Assembly (NCBI RefSeq): GCF_000719955.1
Contig: NZ_JOII01000007.1
Location: 247,939-311,938, forward strand
Reading direction: 5' to 3'
DNA length: 64,000 bases
Source: Streptomyces albidoflavus
GTDB lineage: Bacteria; Actinomycetota; Actinomycetes; Streptomycetales; Streptomycetaceae
Made by a program: the position numbers and the translations under genes. Under the pieces are notes generated by a model, which had not been told where the DNA came from, ran no database searches, and worked only from the letters and a program-made list of their open reading frames with translations. How positions within the stretch are numbered: position 1 is the stretch's first letter; every line of letters begins with the position of its first letter. Shown here one piece after another: positions 51,352 through 60,540 of the stretch.

Positions 51352-53412
51352 TCAGAGCCCCACCACCGTCACCTCCGTGGCCTTGACCGCCGTCCAGACC
51401 CGCGTCCCGTCGGTCAGCCCGAGGTCGGCCGCGGCCGCCGGGGTGATCTCGGCGACCAGGGCCGGCACCTCCGGCGAGGTGACGAGGACCCGGAGCCGGC
51501 TGCCGACCGCCGTCAGCTCCCGCACCGTCCCGGCCCAGACGTTCCGGGGACTGCCTTCCGGGCGGGCCAGGTGGAGCGAGACCGCCTCCGGAGCGATCAC
51601 CGCGAGGACCGGGGCCCCCGGTCCGGGCGGAGTTGCCTCACCCGGTGCCGTCGTCAGCAGGCCGCCGCCCGCCAGCTCGACCGTGCCCTCCGGACCGGCC
51701 GTGCCCTCCCAGGCGTTGCCGCCGAGCATCCGGGCCACCCACGGGGAGCGCGGGTGGCGGGTGACCTCGGCGGGCGGCGCGTCCTGCACCGCCTCACCGC
51801 CCTCCAGCACCAGGACCCGGTCGGCCAGCGACACCGCCTCCACCGGATCGTGCGTGACGATCAGGCAGACCCCGCCGAACCCGGCGAGATGGCGCCGCAG
51901 GGTGTGCCGGACCCGCGCCCTGGTCGTCTGGTCCAGCGCCGCCAGCGGCTCGTCGAGGAGCAGGAGGCGGGGCCGGGCCGCCAGCGCCCGGGCCAGCGCC
52001 ACCCGCTGGGCCTGGCCGCCGGAGAGCTGGGCGGGGCGCCGCCCGGCCAGCTCGCCCACGCCGAGCCGCGTCAGCCACTCCCGCGCCTGCCGCCGCGCCT
52101 CGGCCCGGGGCACACCGCGCGCCCGGAGCCCGTACGCCGTGTTGGCCAGCGCCGACAGGTGCGGGAAGAGCGCCCCGTCCTGCGGCACCCAGGCCACCTC
52201 GCGCCGGTGGGTGGGCAGCCGGGTCACGTCGCGGCCGCCGAGCAGGACCTCGGCGTGGGCGCGCGGGGTCAGGCCCAACAGGGCGCGGAGCAGGGTCGTC
52301 TTGCCCGCGCCGTTCGGCCCGACGACCGCGATCGTGGTGCCGGCGGGGGCGGTGAGCGGGAAGCGGGTGTAGCCGGTGAGTTCGGCGCGCAGGTCGGACT
52401 CCTCGGCGGCCGGGGCGGGGGCCGGGCCGGCGCCGACTCCGGCGCCGGGGCGTATCGGAGGCTTCTCCAGGGTGGGGCCCTCCTCGGGGGCGCCCAGGTC
52501 CGCGAAGCCGGCCGGGTCGGCGGGGGCCGCCGCGCCCTGCGGCGGGGTGGCGCGGGCCTCGCGTACCGCCCCGCCCGTCCAGCGGCCCCGCAGGGCCACC
52601 AGGACCGCCATGGCGATCACCAGCAGCAGCAGCGAGACGGAGGTGGCGGCCTCGGGGGAGTCCTGGAGGAGGAGGTACACCTGGAGCGGCAGGGTCTGGG
52701 TGGCGCCCGGGAGGTTCCCCGCGAAGGTGATCGTGGCCCCGAACTCGCCGAGTGCCCGCGCCCAGGTCAGGGCGGCTCCGGCGGCCAGCGCCGGGGCGAG
52801 CAGCGGGAGCGTCACCGTGGCGAAGACGCGCAGCGGGCCCGCGCCGAGCGAGGCCGCCGTCTCCTCCAGCGAGGGACGCAGCCCGGCCAGCGCCCCCTCC
52901 AGGCTGATCACCAGGAACGGCATCGCCACGAAGGCGGCGGCGACCACCGCGCCCGCGGTGTGGAACGGCAGGGTCAGCCCGAAGGTGGACTCCAGCCACG
53001 GCCCGAGCACCCCGCGCCGCCCGAAGGCCAGCAGCAGGGCGACACCGCCGACGGTCGGCGGGAGCACCATGGGCAGCAGCACCAGCGAGCGGACCAGCGC
53101 CTTGCCGGGGAACGGCACCCGGGCCAGCAGCCAGGCCAGCGGCACCCCCATCAGCAGCGAGAGCAGCAGCGCCCAGCCGGAGACGACCAGCGACAGCCGG
53201 AGCGCCTGGGTCACCTGCGGCGTCGTCAGGTGGTGGAGCAGGGAGGGCCAGTCCGTCCTGGCGAGCACGCCGACCAGCGGGAGCAGCAGGAAGGCGACGC
53301 CGACCAGCGCCGGGACCAGCAGCCCCGCCGGGACACCCCGGCGCACCGCGCCGCCCGCACCGGCGCCGGGCCTCCCGGACCGCACCGGCCCGCCCACGAC
53401 TCCCCGCTTCAC
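51352..53412 (-). CDS. modBC: Fused molybdate ABC permease-ATPase (ModB-ModC)
   Basis: A 686-residue fusion. Residues about 25-275 are a ModB-type permease with the EAA-like loop EETAASLGAG (183-192). A Pro/Ala linker follows. Residues about 340-560 are a ModC-type ATPase (Walker A GPNGAGKT 365-372, signature LSGGQ 463-467, Walker B LLLLDEP 483-489). A molybdate-binding TOBE-like end occupies about 610-686. The single chain therefore supplies membrane and motor parts for molybdate (or tungstate) uptake. I take the GTG at 53412. ModA lies upstream on the same strand. Confidence 0.93.
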   Translation of the reverse strand: MKRGVVGGPVRSGRPGAGAGGAVRRGVPAGLLVPALVGVAFLLLPLVGVLARTDWPSLLHHLTTPQVTQALRLSLVVSGWALLLSLLMGVPLAWLLARVPFPGKALVRSLVLLPMVLPPTVGGVALLLAFGRRGVLGPWLESTFGLTLPFHTAGAVVAAAFVAMPFLVISLEGALAGLRPSLEETAASLGAGPLRVFATVTLPLLAPALAAGAALTWARALGEFGATITFAGNLPGATQTLPLQVYLLLQDSPEAATSVSLLLLVIAMAVLVALRGRWTGGAVREARATPPQGAAAPADPAGFADLGAPEEGPTLEKPPIRPGAGVGAGPAPAPAAEESDLRAELTGYTRFPLTAPAGTTIAVVGPNGAGKTTLLRALLGLTPRAHAEVLLGGRDVTRLPTHRREVAWVPQDGALFPHLSALANTAYGLRARGVPRAEARRQAREWLTRLGVGELAGRRPAQLSGGQAQRVALARALAARPRLLLLDEPLAALDQTTRARVRHTLRRHLAGFGGVCLIVTHDPVEAVSLADRVLVLEGGEAVQDAPPAEVTRHPRSPWVARMLGGNAWEGTAGPEGTVELAGGGLLTTAPGEATPPGPGAPVLAVIAPEAVSLHLARPEGSPRNVWAGTVRELTAVGSRLRVLVTSPEVPALVAEITPAAAADLGLTDGTRVWTAVKATEVTVVGL

Positions 53413-53628
53413 GCCTGCCCCACCCCGCTCCCGCCTCGCACCCGCGCTCCTCCGTCCACCACGCCCCGCACACCTCACGCCGCGCTCTTTTTCGGCCTCC
53501 CCCGTCCGTCGGCGCGCCACACGGAACGGCCGGAGCAACGGGTGCGCGCGGCGCATACGAACACGTGAGCGAGCGCCCCGTCCGTCACGAGCGCCGAAGT
53601 GCGCCCCGCGCGCCCCCGCCGCCGGGGC

Positions 53629-54441
53629 TCAGGGCTGCTGGAACCCGGCCTTCCGCAGCAGCTCCTGCGCCTTGTCGGAGGAGAGCCACTTCACGAAGGC
53701 CTCCGCCTCCTTGGCGTGCTCGGTGCCCTTGAGGGTGGCCGCCGGGTAGGAGGCGACGGCGTTCTGCCCGTCCGGGATGTCGACCGCGTCGACCTTGTCC
53801 GGAACCGTCTCGGCGTCGGTCTTGTAGACGAGCCCCGCGTCCGCCTCGCCCAGCTCGACCTTGCTCAGCACGGCGCGGACGCTGACCTCCTGCGAGACCG
53901 GCTTCACCGTCAGCTTCTGGGCGTCCAGGATCTGCCGGCCGTACCGCCCGACCGGGACCTCCTCGGCGGCGAGCACCACCTTGAGCTGCTCGTCGGTGAG
54001 GTCCTTGAGCGACTCGACCTTCTTCGGGTTGCCCTCCTCCACCGCGATGACCAGGCGGTTCTTGGCGATGACGGTGGGGTCGCCGGTCTCGCCGGAGAGG
54101 CCGTCCATGGTCTTGGTGTCGGCGGTGACCAGGGCGTCGGCCGGCGCCCCCTGCTTGACCTGCGCGGCCAGTTCCTGCGACCCGGCGAAGGAGAAGTCGA
54201 TCCTGACGCCCGGGTGCTCCTTCTCGTACGCCTTCCCCGCCTGCTCGAACACGTCGGTGAGCGAGGCGGCGGCGAGCACGGTGAGCTGGGTGTTCTTCTT
54301 CTCCGACCCGGCCGAGGCGGAGCCGTCCCCGCCCTTCTCCCCGTCCCCTCCGCCGCAGGCGGCGAGCGGTATCAGCACGGCGGCGGTGGCGACCGCCAGC
54401 GGGGCGCGGCGGGGTGAGCGGGTGGTGGCGGAACTGGCCAT
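53629..54441 (-). CDS. modA: Molybdate-binding lipoprotein ModA
   Basis: A 270-residue lipoprotein with lipobox LAAC (residues 26-29) and the ModA fold: LTVLAAASLTDVFEQAGKAY, FSFAGSQELAAQVKQGAPAD, then GEADAGLVYKTDA. It captures molybdate outside the cell for the ModBC transporter encoded next. GAGGAGCCACGATCCCC precedes the ATG. Confidence 0.95.
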   Translation of the reverse strand: MASSATTRSPRRAPLAVATAAVLIPLAACGGGDGEKGGDGSASAGSEKKNTQLTVLAAASLTDVFEQAGKAYEKEHPGVRIDFSFAGSQELAAQVKQGAPADALVTADTKTMDGLSGETGDPTVIAKNRLVIAVEEGNPKKVESLKDLTDEQLKVVLAAEEVPVGRYGRQILDAQKLTVKPVSQEVSVRAVLSKVELGEADAGLVYKTDAETVPDKVDAVDIPDGQNAVASYPAATLKGTEHAKEAEAFVKWLSSDKAQELLRKAGFQQP

Positions 54442-54565
54442 GGGGATCGTGGCTCCTCGGTCCGGACGGGCCGGGCCGACCGTGGTGGTCGGCCCGGAGG
54501 GGACGGGTCGGGCGGGCGGTACCGGCGGGAAGCGGGTCTCGGGTGGTCGGCGCCCATCGCGCGCC

Positions 54566-54961
54566 TCAGGTCCGGTCGATGTGCACGTTGGTCGACTTGA
54601 TCCGGGCGGTGGCCCGCATCCCGACCTCCAGTCCGAGCTCCTCGACCGCCTCCCTGGTCAGCAGGGAGACCAGCCGGTGCGGCCCGGCCTGGATCTCGAC
54701 CTGTGCCGCGACGTCGCCGAGCTTCACCCCGGTGACGATGCCGGGAAAGGCGTTCCGGGCGGTGGTGTAGGAGGCTTCCTCGTCGTCCGCGCCCTGCTGG
54801 CCGACCTCCACCGCGAGGGCGGCGAGCGCCTGCCCCTCGATGAGCCGCCGGCCGTTGTCGTCGCGATGGGTGGCGACCCGTCCGGCGTCGGCCCAGCGGC
54901 GTGCCGTGTCGGGGCTGACGCCGAGGAGCTGGGCCGCCTGGCCGATGGTGTAGGACTGCAT
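54566..54961 (-). CDS. Molybdenum-binding transcriptional regulator (HTH plus TOBE)
   Basis: A 131-residue protein. A MerR-like helix-turn-helix start (YTIGQAAQLLGVSPDTARRW) is followed by a single TOBE/Mop molybdate-binding domain (AFPGIVTGVKLGDVAAQVEI and GMRATARIKSTNVHI). It most likely represses the modA-modBC genes downstream when molybdate is plentiful. The ATG at 54961 fits a leaderless promoter immediately upstream. Confidence 0.9.
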   Translation of the reverse strand: MQSYTIGQAAQLLGVSPDTARRWADAGRVATHRDDNGRRLIEGQALAALAVEVGQQGADDEEASYTTARNAFPGIVTGVKLGDVAAQVEIQAGPHRLVSLLTREAVEELGLEVGMRATARIKSTNVHIDRT

Positions 54962-54968
54962 GTGCGGC

Positions 54969-54998
54969 ACGTTAGGGCGATGCGCCTCTCACCTGCAA
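54969..54998 (-). promoter_or_regulatory. Leaderless promoter of the molybdate regulator
   Basis: On the minus strand: TTGCAG (54998-54993), an 18-nt spacer, then TAACGT (54974-54969), 7 nt before the ATG. No ribosome site is present, so the transcript should begin at the start codon. Confidence 0.65.
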
Positions 54999-55139
54999 GG
55001 CGGAAGCGGGGATTATGGGCGCATACACGACCCTCCTTGGACGATGCTCCGAGCCCCGGCTGCCGGAATCCGCACCTCCGCCACCCCTCCCGCCCTCACG
55101 GACCACCGGCTGTCAGTGGCCCCTGTCACACTCCGCCTC

Positions 55140-55583
55140 ATGACGACCGCCCTCCCCGCCACCACTCCCGGCCCCGCCGCCCCGGCCCCCGGCCCGCGCC
55201 CGTTCCTCCTCACCGACATCGAGGCCGCCGTCCGCGCGAGCTGGGGCGCGGACACCACCACCCCGGCCCACCGCCCGCACTGGAGCCCCGACAACCCGGC
55301 CCGCGACCAGTGCGGGGTGACCGCGATGGTCCTCAACGACCTGCTCGGCGGCGAGCTGATCCGCGGCGTGGTCCGCGTCGACGGCATACAGACCGACTTC
55401 CACTGGTGGAACCGGCTCGGCGAGGGAATCGAGATCGACCTCACCCACGAGCAGTTCGCCCCCGAGGAGATCGTCTCCGACGGCGAGGTCGTCCCCCGCC
55501 CGCCCCACTTCACCCGCCTCCGCGAGGAGTACGAGCTGCTGCGCTCGCGCGTCCTGGCCAGGCTGGCCCGCCCGGCGGCCTGA
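55140..55583 (+). CDS. YunG family protein
   Basis: A 147-residue protein of the YunG family: SPDNPARDQCGVTAMVLNDL, VDGIQTDFHWWNRLGEGIEI and DLTHEQF. The conserved Cys and His (QCG; FHWW) recall a papain-like layout but function is unproven. The ATG at 55140 follows TCACACT as a possible -10, suggesting a leaderless message. Confidence 0.85.
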   Translation: MTTALPATTPGPAAPAPGPRPFLLTDIEAAVRASWGADTTTPAHRPHWSPDNPARDQCGVTAMVLNDLLGGELIRGVVRVDGIQTDFHWWNRLGEGIEIDLTHEQFAPEEIVSDGEVVPRPPHFTRLREEYELLRSRVLARLARPAA

Positions 55584-55690
55584 CCCCGGCGCCCGGCACC
55601 CGGCCGGCGCTCCCCCTTGGCGCCCGGCCCCCGCGCCGCCCACACTGGACGCGCGACGGGGGCCGTACGTCAGCGAGGGAGCGGTGAGCC

Positions 55691-56347
55691 ATGGCCGGGT
55701 ACGAGAACGCCGAACCTGAGGTGGCGGGGGTGCGGGTGCCCGACACCCGGCTCGCCGCCGAGGCGACCGAACTGGTCCGCGAGACGGCGCCGGAGCTGAT
55801 CTACCACCACTCGCGGCGCGTCTACTACTTCGGCGCCCTGCGCGGCAAACGGCGCGGCCTGAGCTACGACCCGGAACTCCTCTACCTCGGCGCCATGTTC
55901 CACGACCTCGGCCTCGGCGAGGAGCACCGGAACAGCGGCCGCCGCTTCGAGGTGGACAGTGCCGACGAGGCCCGCCGCTTCCTCGCCGCCCGCGCCGTCC
56001 CCGAGGACAGCATCCGGCGCGTCTGGACCGCCATCGCCCTGCACACCACCCCGGGCATCCCGGAGTTCATGGAGCCGGAGGTGGCCCTGGTGACGGCGGG
56101 CGTCGAGTACGACGTGCTCGGCCTCGGCTACGACAGCCTCGACGAGGCCGACCGCACCGCGATCGTCGCCCGCCACCCGCGCCCCGACTTCAAGCGGCGC
56201 ATCCTCGCCGCCTTCACCGAGGGCGTCGCCCCCAAGCCCGAGACCACCTTCGGCAACGTCAAGGCCGACGTCCTCGCCCACTTCGTCCCCGGTTTCACCC
56301 CGGGCGACTTCGTCACCACCATCGAGGAGTCCGCCTGGCCGGAGTAG
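55691..56347 (+). CDS. HD-domain phosphohydrolase
   Basis: A 218-residue metal-dependent hydrolase. HD-domain ligands are visible in HHSRRVYYFGAL, MFHDLGLGEEH and ALHTTPGIPEF. It resembles HD proteins annotated as cyanamide-hydratase-like or phosphohydrolases; substrate unknown. GGGAGCGGTGAGCC precedes the ATG. Confidence 0.87.
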   Translation: MAGYENAEPEVAGVRVPDTRLAAEATELVRETAPELIYHHSRRVYYFGALRGKRRGLSYDPELLYLGAMFHDLGLGEEHRNSGRRFEVDSADEARRFLAARAVPEDSIRRVWTAIALHTTPGIPEFMEPEVALVTAGVEYDVLGLGYDSLDEADRTAIVARHPRPDFKRRILAAFTEGVAPKPETTFGNVKADVLAHFVPGFTPGDFVTTIEESAWPE

Positions 56348-56446
56348 GCGACCGCACTGCCGTGCGCGCGTGACGGATGGGCGGCGCGCGCCGTTGACAT
56401 CGGCGCCCCGCACCAGAGGGACCGGCCGACCACGGGAGTCACCGCC

Positions 56447-57343
56447 ATGCTGCTGCCGCGCATCGGAGTCGTCATCGTCACCATGGGCACCCGCCCGCGC
56501 GAACTGGCGGCGCTGCTCGCCTCGGTGGCGCGGCAGGACGTCCCGGCCACCCGCGTGGTCCTGGTCGGCAACGCCACCCCGCTCACCGATGTCCCCGACG
56601 ACGCCTCGGGCCTGCCCCTCACCAAGCTCCCGCTCATCGGGAACCTCGGCTGCCCCGGCGGCCGCAACGTCGGCCTCACCCTGCTCCGCGACGCCGACGC
56701 CGACGCCTGCGACGTAGTCGTGGAACTGGACGACGACGGCCTGCTCATCGCCGACGACGTCTTCCGCACCGTCCAGCAGCGCTACGCCCGCGACCCGGCC
56801 CTCGGCATCATCGGCTTCCGCGTCGCCGACGAACACGGCCACACCGAACGCCGCTGGGTCCCCCGCCTGCGCGCCGGCGACCCGCTGCGCGGCGGCCCCG
56901 TCACCGCCTTCCTCGGCGGCGGCCACGCCCTCTCCCTGCCGATGCTCCGCCAAATCGGCCTCTGGCCGGCCGAGTTCTTCTTCGGCCACGAGGAATCCGA
57001 CCTGGCCTGGCGCGCGTTGGACGCCGGCTGGTCCATCCACTACGCCCCCGACCTCGTCCTCCAGCACCCCCGCACCTCCCCCGCCCGCCACGCGGTCTAC
57101 CACCACCACACCGCCCGCAACCGCGTCTGGCTCGCCCGCCGCCGCCTGCCCGCCGTGCTGATCCCGGCCCATCTCGCCCTCTGGACCCTCCTCATGACGG
57201 CCCGCCTCCGCTCCCCCTCCGCCCTGAAAGCCTGGTGGGGCGGGTTCTTCGAGGGCCTGCGCACCCCCTGCGGCCCGCGCGGGCCGATGGCGTGGCGCAC
57301 GGTCTGGCGGATGACGCGGCTGGGGCGGCCACCGGTGGTGTGA
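56447..57343 (+). CDS. Glycosyltransferase family 2
   Basis: A 298-residue GT-A enzyme: IGVVIVTMGTRPRELAALLAS at the start, VVELDDDGLLIADD with the metal-binding Asp motif, GGGHALSLPMLRQIG and a C-terminal HHTARNRVWLARRRLP helix. It transfers a sugar from a nucleotide donor; the acceptor is unknown. GGGAGTCACCGCC precedes the ATG. Confidence 0.92.
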   Translation: MLLPRIGVVIVTMGTRPRELAALLASVARQDVPATRVVLVGNATPLTDVPDDASGLPLTKLPLIGNLGCPGGRNVGLTLLRDADADACDVVVELDDDGLLIADDVFRTVQQRYARDPALGIIGFRVADEHGHTERRWVPRLRAGDPLRGGPVTAFLGGGHALSLPMLRQIGLWPAEFFFGHEESDLAWRALDAGWSIHYAPDLVLQHPRTSPARHAVYHHHTARNRVWLARRRLPAVLIPAHLALWTLLMTARLRSPSALKAWWGGFFEGLRTPCGPRGPMAWRTVWRMTRLGRPPVV

Positions 57344-57395
57344 GCGCCCGCCCCCGCCTAAGCTGCCCGTTCCGGGCGAGCTGGGGAGGGTGTGC

Positions 57396-57947
57396 GTGCG
57401 GGTGGAGATGCCGATACGGACCGAGCGGCTGGTGCTGCGGCCGCTGCGGGCGGAGGACGCCGACGCGTTGCACGCCTATCACCGGCGGGAGGACGTGGCG
57501 CGGTACCTGTACCGGCCGCCGCTGGACCGGGAGGGGTGCGCGAAGCTCATCGCGCGCAGCATCGACTCCCCGGAGTGGGGCACCACCGGCGCCGACCTGG
57601 GGCTCGCGGTCTGCCTGCGCGGGCAGGTGATCGGCGAGACGGGGCTCCGCCTCCGCTCCGCGCTCGCCGCGCAGGCGGAGATCGGCTGGGTCTTCGCGCC
57701 GGAGTACGCCGGTCACGGCTACGCCACCGAGGCGGCCCGGGCCGTCCTGGCGGCTGCCTTCGGCCCGCTCAAGGTGCACCGGGTCTACGCCCGGCTCGAC
57801 GCCGACAACAAGCCCTCCTGGCGCGTCTGCGAACGGCTCGGCATGCGCCGCGAGGCGTACCTGGTCGACAGCGACGTCAACCCGGCCACCGGTACCTGGG
57901 GCAGCGAGTACGTGTACGCCATGCTGGCCAGGGAGTTCGCGGGCTGA
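57396..57947 (+). CDS. GNAT acetyltransferase (RimJ/RimL type)
   Basis: A 183-residue acetyltransferase: IRTERLVLRPLRAEDADAL, AEIGWVFAPEYAGHGYATEA (the acetyl-CoA loop is the GHGYATEA part) and NKPSWRVCERLGMRREAYL. This is typical of RimJ/L-like enzymes that acetylate amines on proteins or small molecules. I favour the GTG at 57396 (GGGGAGGG upstream); a GTG at 57390 and an ATG at 57408 are alternatives. Confidence 0.9.
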   Translation: MRVEMPIRTERLVLRPLRAEDADALHAYHRREDVARYLYRPPLDREGCAKLIARSIDSPEWGTTGADLGLAVCLRGQVIGETGLRLRSALAAQAEIGWVFAPEYAGHGYATEAARAVLAAAFGPLKVHRVYARLDADNKPSWRVCERLGMRREAYLVDSDVNPATGTWGSEYVYAMLAREFAG

Positions 57948-58010
57948 CAGGATGCCGCCTGCGGCCCCGGGGCCGCTCCGTCGCCGGCTTCCGCCCACCG
58001 CGAGGTCCCC

Positions 58011-58265
58011 TTGGTCACCGTCCTCACCGTCACCGTGCTCGCCGTCCTCGTCGTCGGCGCGGTCGTGCTGCTGATCCGCCTCGACAGCCGGGGCCCGGCC
58101 TGGCTCACCGCCCGCCGGGTCGCCCGCGGCACTCCAGGTCAGTGCGTGCACTGCGGTTCGAAGCGGACCCGGGTGCTCACCACCGACGACGCCCTCAACG
58201 GCAGCCTGGAGTGCCGCAGCTGCCACCAGATCACCCGCGGCTCCGGCCCGGCCCCGGCGGCCTGA
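58011..58265 (+). CDS. Small membrane-anchored zinc-ribbon protein
   Basis: An 84-residue protein with one N-terminal helix (VLTVTVLAVLVVGAVVLLI) and a CVHC...CRSC zinc ribbon. It reads from a rare TTG at 58011 after GAGGTCCCC; a GTG at 58035 is the alternative. Function unknown. Confidence 0.65.
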   Translation: MVTVLTVTVLAVLVVGAVVLLIRLDSRGPAWLTARRVARGTPGQCVHCGSKRTRVLTTDDALNGSLECRSCHQITRGSGPAPAA

Positions 58266-58285
58266 CCCCGGTTCCGGCTCCGGCT

Positions 58286-58349
58286 CCGTACGTACGCGAC
58301 AGGGCCCGGCCTCCCCGAAGGGAGGCCGGGCCCTGTCGCGTACGTACGG
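58286..58349. terminator. Bidirectional terminator, perfect 30-bp stem
   Basis: Arms 58286-58315 and 58320-58349 pair without mismatch around the tetraloop CGAA, between the convergent zinc-ribbon and aspS genes. Confidence 0.93.
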
Positions 58350-58355
58350 TGGGGC

Positions 58356-60140
58356 TTACTTGTCCTTGTCCTTGGCCTTGTCCGCGACCGGCTTGCGGAG
58401 CTGGATGTTCAGCTCGCGCAGGCGGGACTCCTCCAGCTCGGTCGGGGCGCCCATCATCAGGTCCTGGGCGTTGCCGTTGAGCGGGAAGGCGATGGTCTCG
58501 CGGATGTTGGGCTCGTCGGCGAGGAGCATCACGATGCGGTCGACACCGGGGGCGATGCCACCGTGCGGCGGGGCGCCGAGGCGGAAGGCGCGGAGCATGC
58601 CCGCGAACTCGCGCTCGACGGTCTCGCGCTCGTAACCGGCGATCTCGAAGGCCTTGAGCATGACTTCGGGCTCGTGGTTCCGGATGGCGCCGGAGGACAG
58701 CTCGATGCCGTTGCAGACGATGTCGTACTGCCACGCCAGGATGTCGAGCGGGTCCTTCTCCTCCAGGTCCTGCATGCCGCCCTGGGGCATCGAGAAGGGG
58801 TTGTGGGAGAACTCGATCTTGCCGGTCTCCTCGTCCTTCTCGTACATCGGGAAGTCGACGATCCAGCAGAAGCGGAAGACGTTCTCCTCGAAGTGGCCGG
58901 AGCGCTTGGCGGCCTCGACGCGGACGGCCGACATGATCTTGGAGACCTCGTCGAACTCGCCGGCGCCGAAGAAGACCGCGTGGCCCGGCTTGAGGCCGAG
59001 GCGCTCGGTGAGGACCGCGACGTCGTCCTCGGTGAGGAACTTGGCGATCGGGCCGGACAGGGCGCCGTCGTCACCGACGCGGACCCAGGCGAGGCCCTTG
59101 GCGCCCTGCTCGACGGCGTAGTCACCGAGGCCGTCGAAGAACTTGCGGGACTGCCCGGCGGTGTCCGGCACCGGCAGCGCGCGGACGTGCTTGCCGGCGA
59201 ACGCCTTGAAACCGGAGTCGGCGAAGACGTCGGTGATGTCGACCAGTTCGAGCTGGGCGCGCAGGTCCGGCTTGTCGTTGCCGTACTTCAGCATCGACTC
59301 GCGGAAGGGGATGCGCGGGAACGGGGAGGTGACCTCGCGGCCGCCGCCGAACTCCGTGAACAGCTCCGTCATCAGCTTCTCGATGGGACGGAAGACGTCC
59401 TCCTGCTCGACGAAGCTCATCTCGACGTCGAGCTGGTAGAACTCGCCCGGCGAACGGTCGGCGCGGGCGTCCTCGTCACGGAAGCAGGGGGCGATCTGGA
59501 AGTACCGGTCGAAGCCCGAGATCATCAGCAGCTGCTTGAACTGCTGCGGGGCCTGCGGCAGCGCGTAGAACTTGCCCGGGTTCAGGCGGGAGGGGACGAC
59601 GAAGTCGCGGGCGCCCTCGGGGGAGGTCGCGGCCAGGATCGGGGTCGCCATCTCGTTGAAGCCCAGCGCCGTCATCTTGTGGCGGATCGCCGAGATCACG
59701 GCGGTGCGCAGCATGATGTTGCGGTGCATGCGCTCGCGGCGCAGGTCGAGGAAGCGGTACTCCAGGCGGCGCTCCTCGTTCACCCCGTCCTCGGCGTTGA
59801 TGGTGAAGGGGAGCGGGGCCGCCTCGCCGAGCACCTCGACGTCGGAGACCTCGATCTCGATCTCGCCGGTGGGCAGCTCCGGGTTGACGTTCTCGGTGCC
59901 GCGCGAGACGACCTGGCCGTCGACGCGGACCACCGTCTCCTTGGACAGCTTGTCCAGCAGCTCGGCGGCGGGCGTGCCCGGGCGGGCGACGAGCTGCGTG
60001 ATGCCGTAGTGGTCGCGCAGATCGATGAAGAGGATGCCGCCCAGGTCTCGGCGATTGTGCAGCCAGCCGCTCAGCCGGACGTCGGAGCCGACGTCAGAGG
60101 CGCGGAGCTCGCCGCAGGTGTGGGACCTGTACCGGTGCAT
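58356..60140 (-). CDS. aspS: Aspartyl-tRNA synthetase
   Basis: A 594-residue class II synthetase with the bacterial AspRS layout: an N-terminal OB-fold anticodon-binding domain ([20 protein letters not shown]), class II motif 2 ([19 protein letters not shown]), a bacterial insertion domain, and motif 3 ([14 protein letters not shown]). It charges tRNA-Asp; some actinobacterial enzymes also charge tRNA-Asn, which cannot be decided here. The Lys/Asp tail KAKDKDK is typical. It is transcribed alone. Confidence 0.97.
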   Translation of the reverse strand: MHRYRSHTCGELRASDVGSDVRLSGWLHNRRDLGGILFIDLRDHYGITQLVARPGTPAAELLDKLSKETVVRVDGQVVSRGTENVNPELPTGEIEIEVSDVEVLGEAAPLPFTINAEDGVNEERRLEYRFLDLRRERMHRNIMLRTAVISAIRHKMTALGFNEMATPILAATSPEGARDFVVPSRLNPGKFYALPQAPQQFKQLLMISGFDRYFQIAPCFRDEDARADRSPGEFYQLDVEMSFVEQEDVFRPIEKLMTELFTEFGGGREVTSPFPRIPFRESMLKYGNDKPDLRAQLELVDITDVFADSGFKAFAGKHVRALPVPDTAGQSRKFFDGLGDYAVEQGAKGLAWVRVGDDGALSGPIAKFLTEDDVAVLTERLGLKPGHAVFFGAGEFDEVSKIMSAVRVEAAKRSGHFEENVFRFCWIVDFPMYEKDEETGKIEFSHNPFSMPQGGMQDLEEKDPLDILAWQYDIVCNGIELSSGAIRNHEPEVMLKAFEIAGYERETVEREFAGMLRAFRLGAPPHGGIAPGVDRIVMLLADEPNIRETIAFPLNGNAQDLMMGAPTELEESRLRELNIQLRKPVADKAKDKDK

Positions 60141-60540
60141 CGTCGTTCATCCAGTCTTCGGAGGTGGGGTTCGGGGTGACTCAGCCCGGTCCCAGGTTAC
60201 CGCTCAGGGCTGGGCCCTTCGTCGGGATATCCCTGGGGGCCTTGGGCCGGGGGGTGCGCTTGATTCGCCGGGCGGCGGGCGGGTGCCCCCTGGGGTCACT
60301 GATGGCCTCAAGCGCCGGCCGGGCTGGGTTGGGCTGCGCGGCGTTGTCCGGCTCGCGTCACTGATGGCCTCAAGCGCCGGCCGGGCTGGGTTGGGTGCGG
60401 TGCCGTTGCCCGGCGCGCATCACCGATGGCCTCAAGCGCCGGCCGGGCTGGAATTCTGTTCCCCCAGCTGAGGGACGTCCTGGACCCGCCCGGAGCAGGG
60501 GTGGAGTCGCGGGTGTGGCCGGGCGGAATAAAGTGGGGCA
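60141..60540. other. Intergenic region between aspS and the PP2C phosphatase gene
   Basis: About 400 nt between divergent genes. Its middle is filled by three copies of a GC-rich repeat (listed separately). Near the right end AATAAAGT (60527-60534) lies 6 nt before the PP2C start, a possible -10. Confidence 0.65.
60296..60451. repeat. Three direct repeats with a 62-bp period
   Basis: A core beginning TCACTGATGGCCTCAAGCG (then the GCCGGCCGGGCTGG half) starts at 60296, 60358 and 60420, the third with one C/T change. Similar CCTCAAGCGCCGG elements are common between Streptomyces genes. Confidence 0.9.

Noticed and set aside
60296..60451. Repeat triplet considered as an attachment site or IS remnant
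   Set aside because: No flanking duplication, transposase or tRNA; the period and position fit a dispersed intergenic repeat instead.
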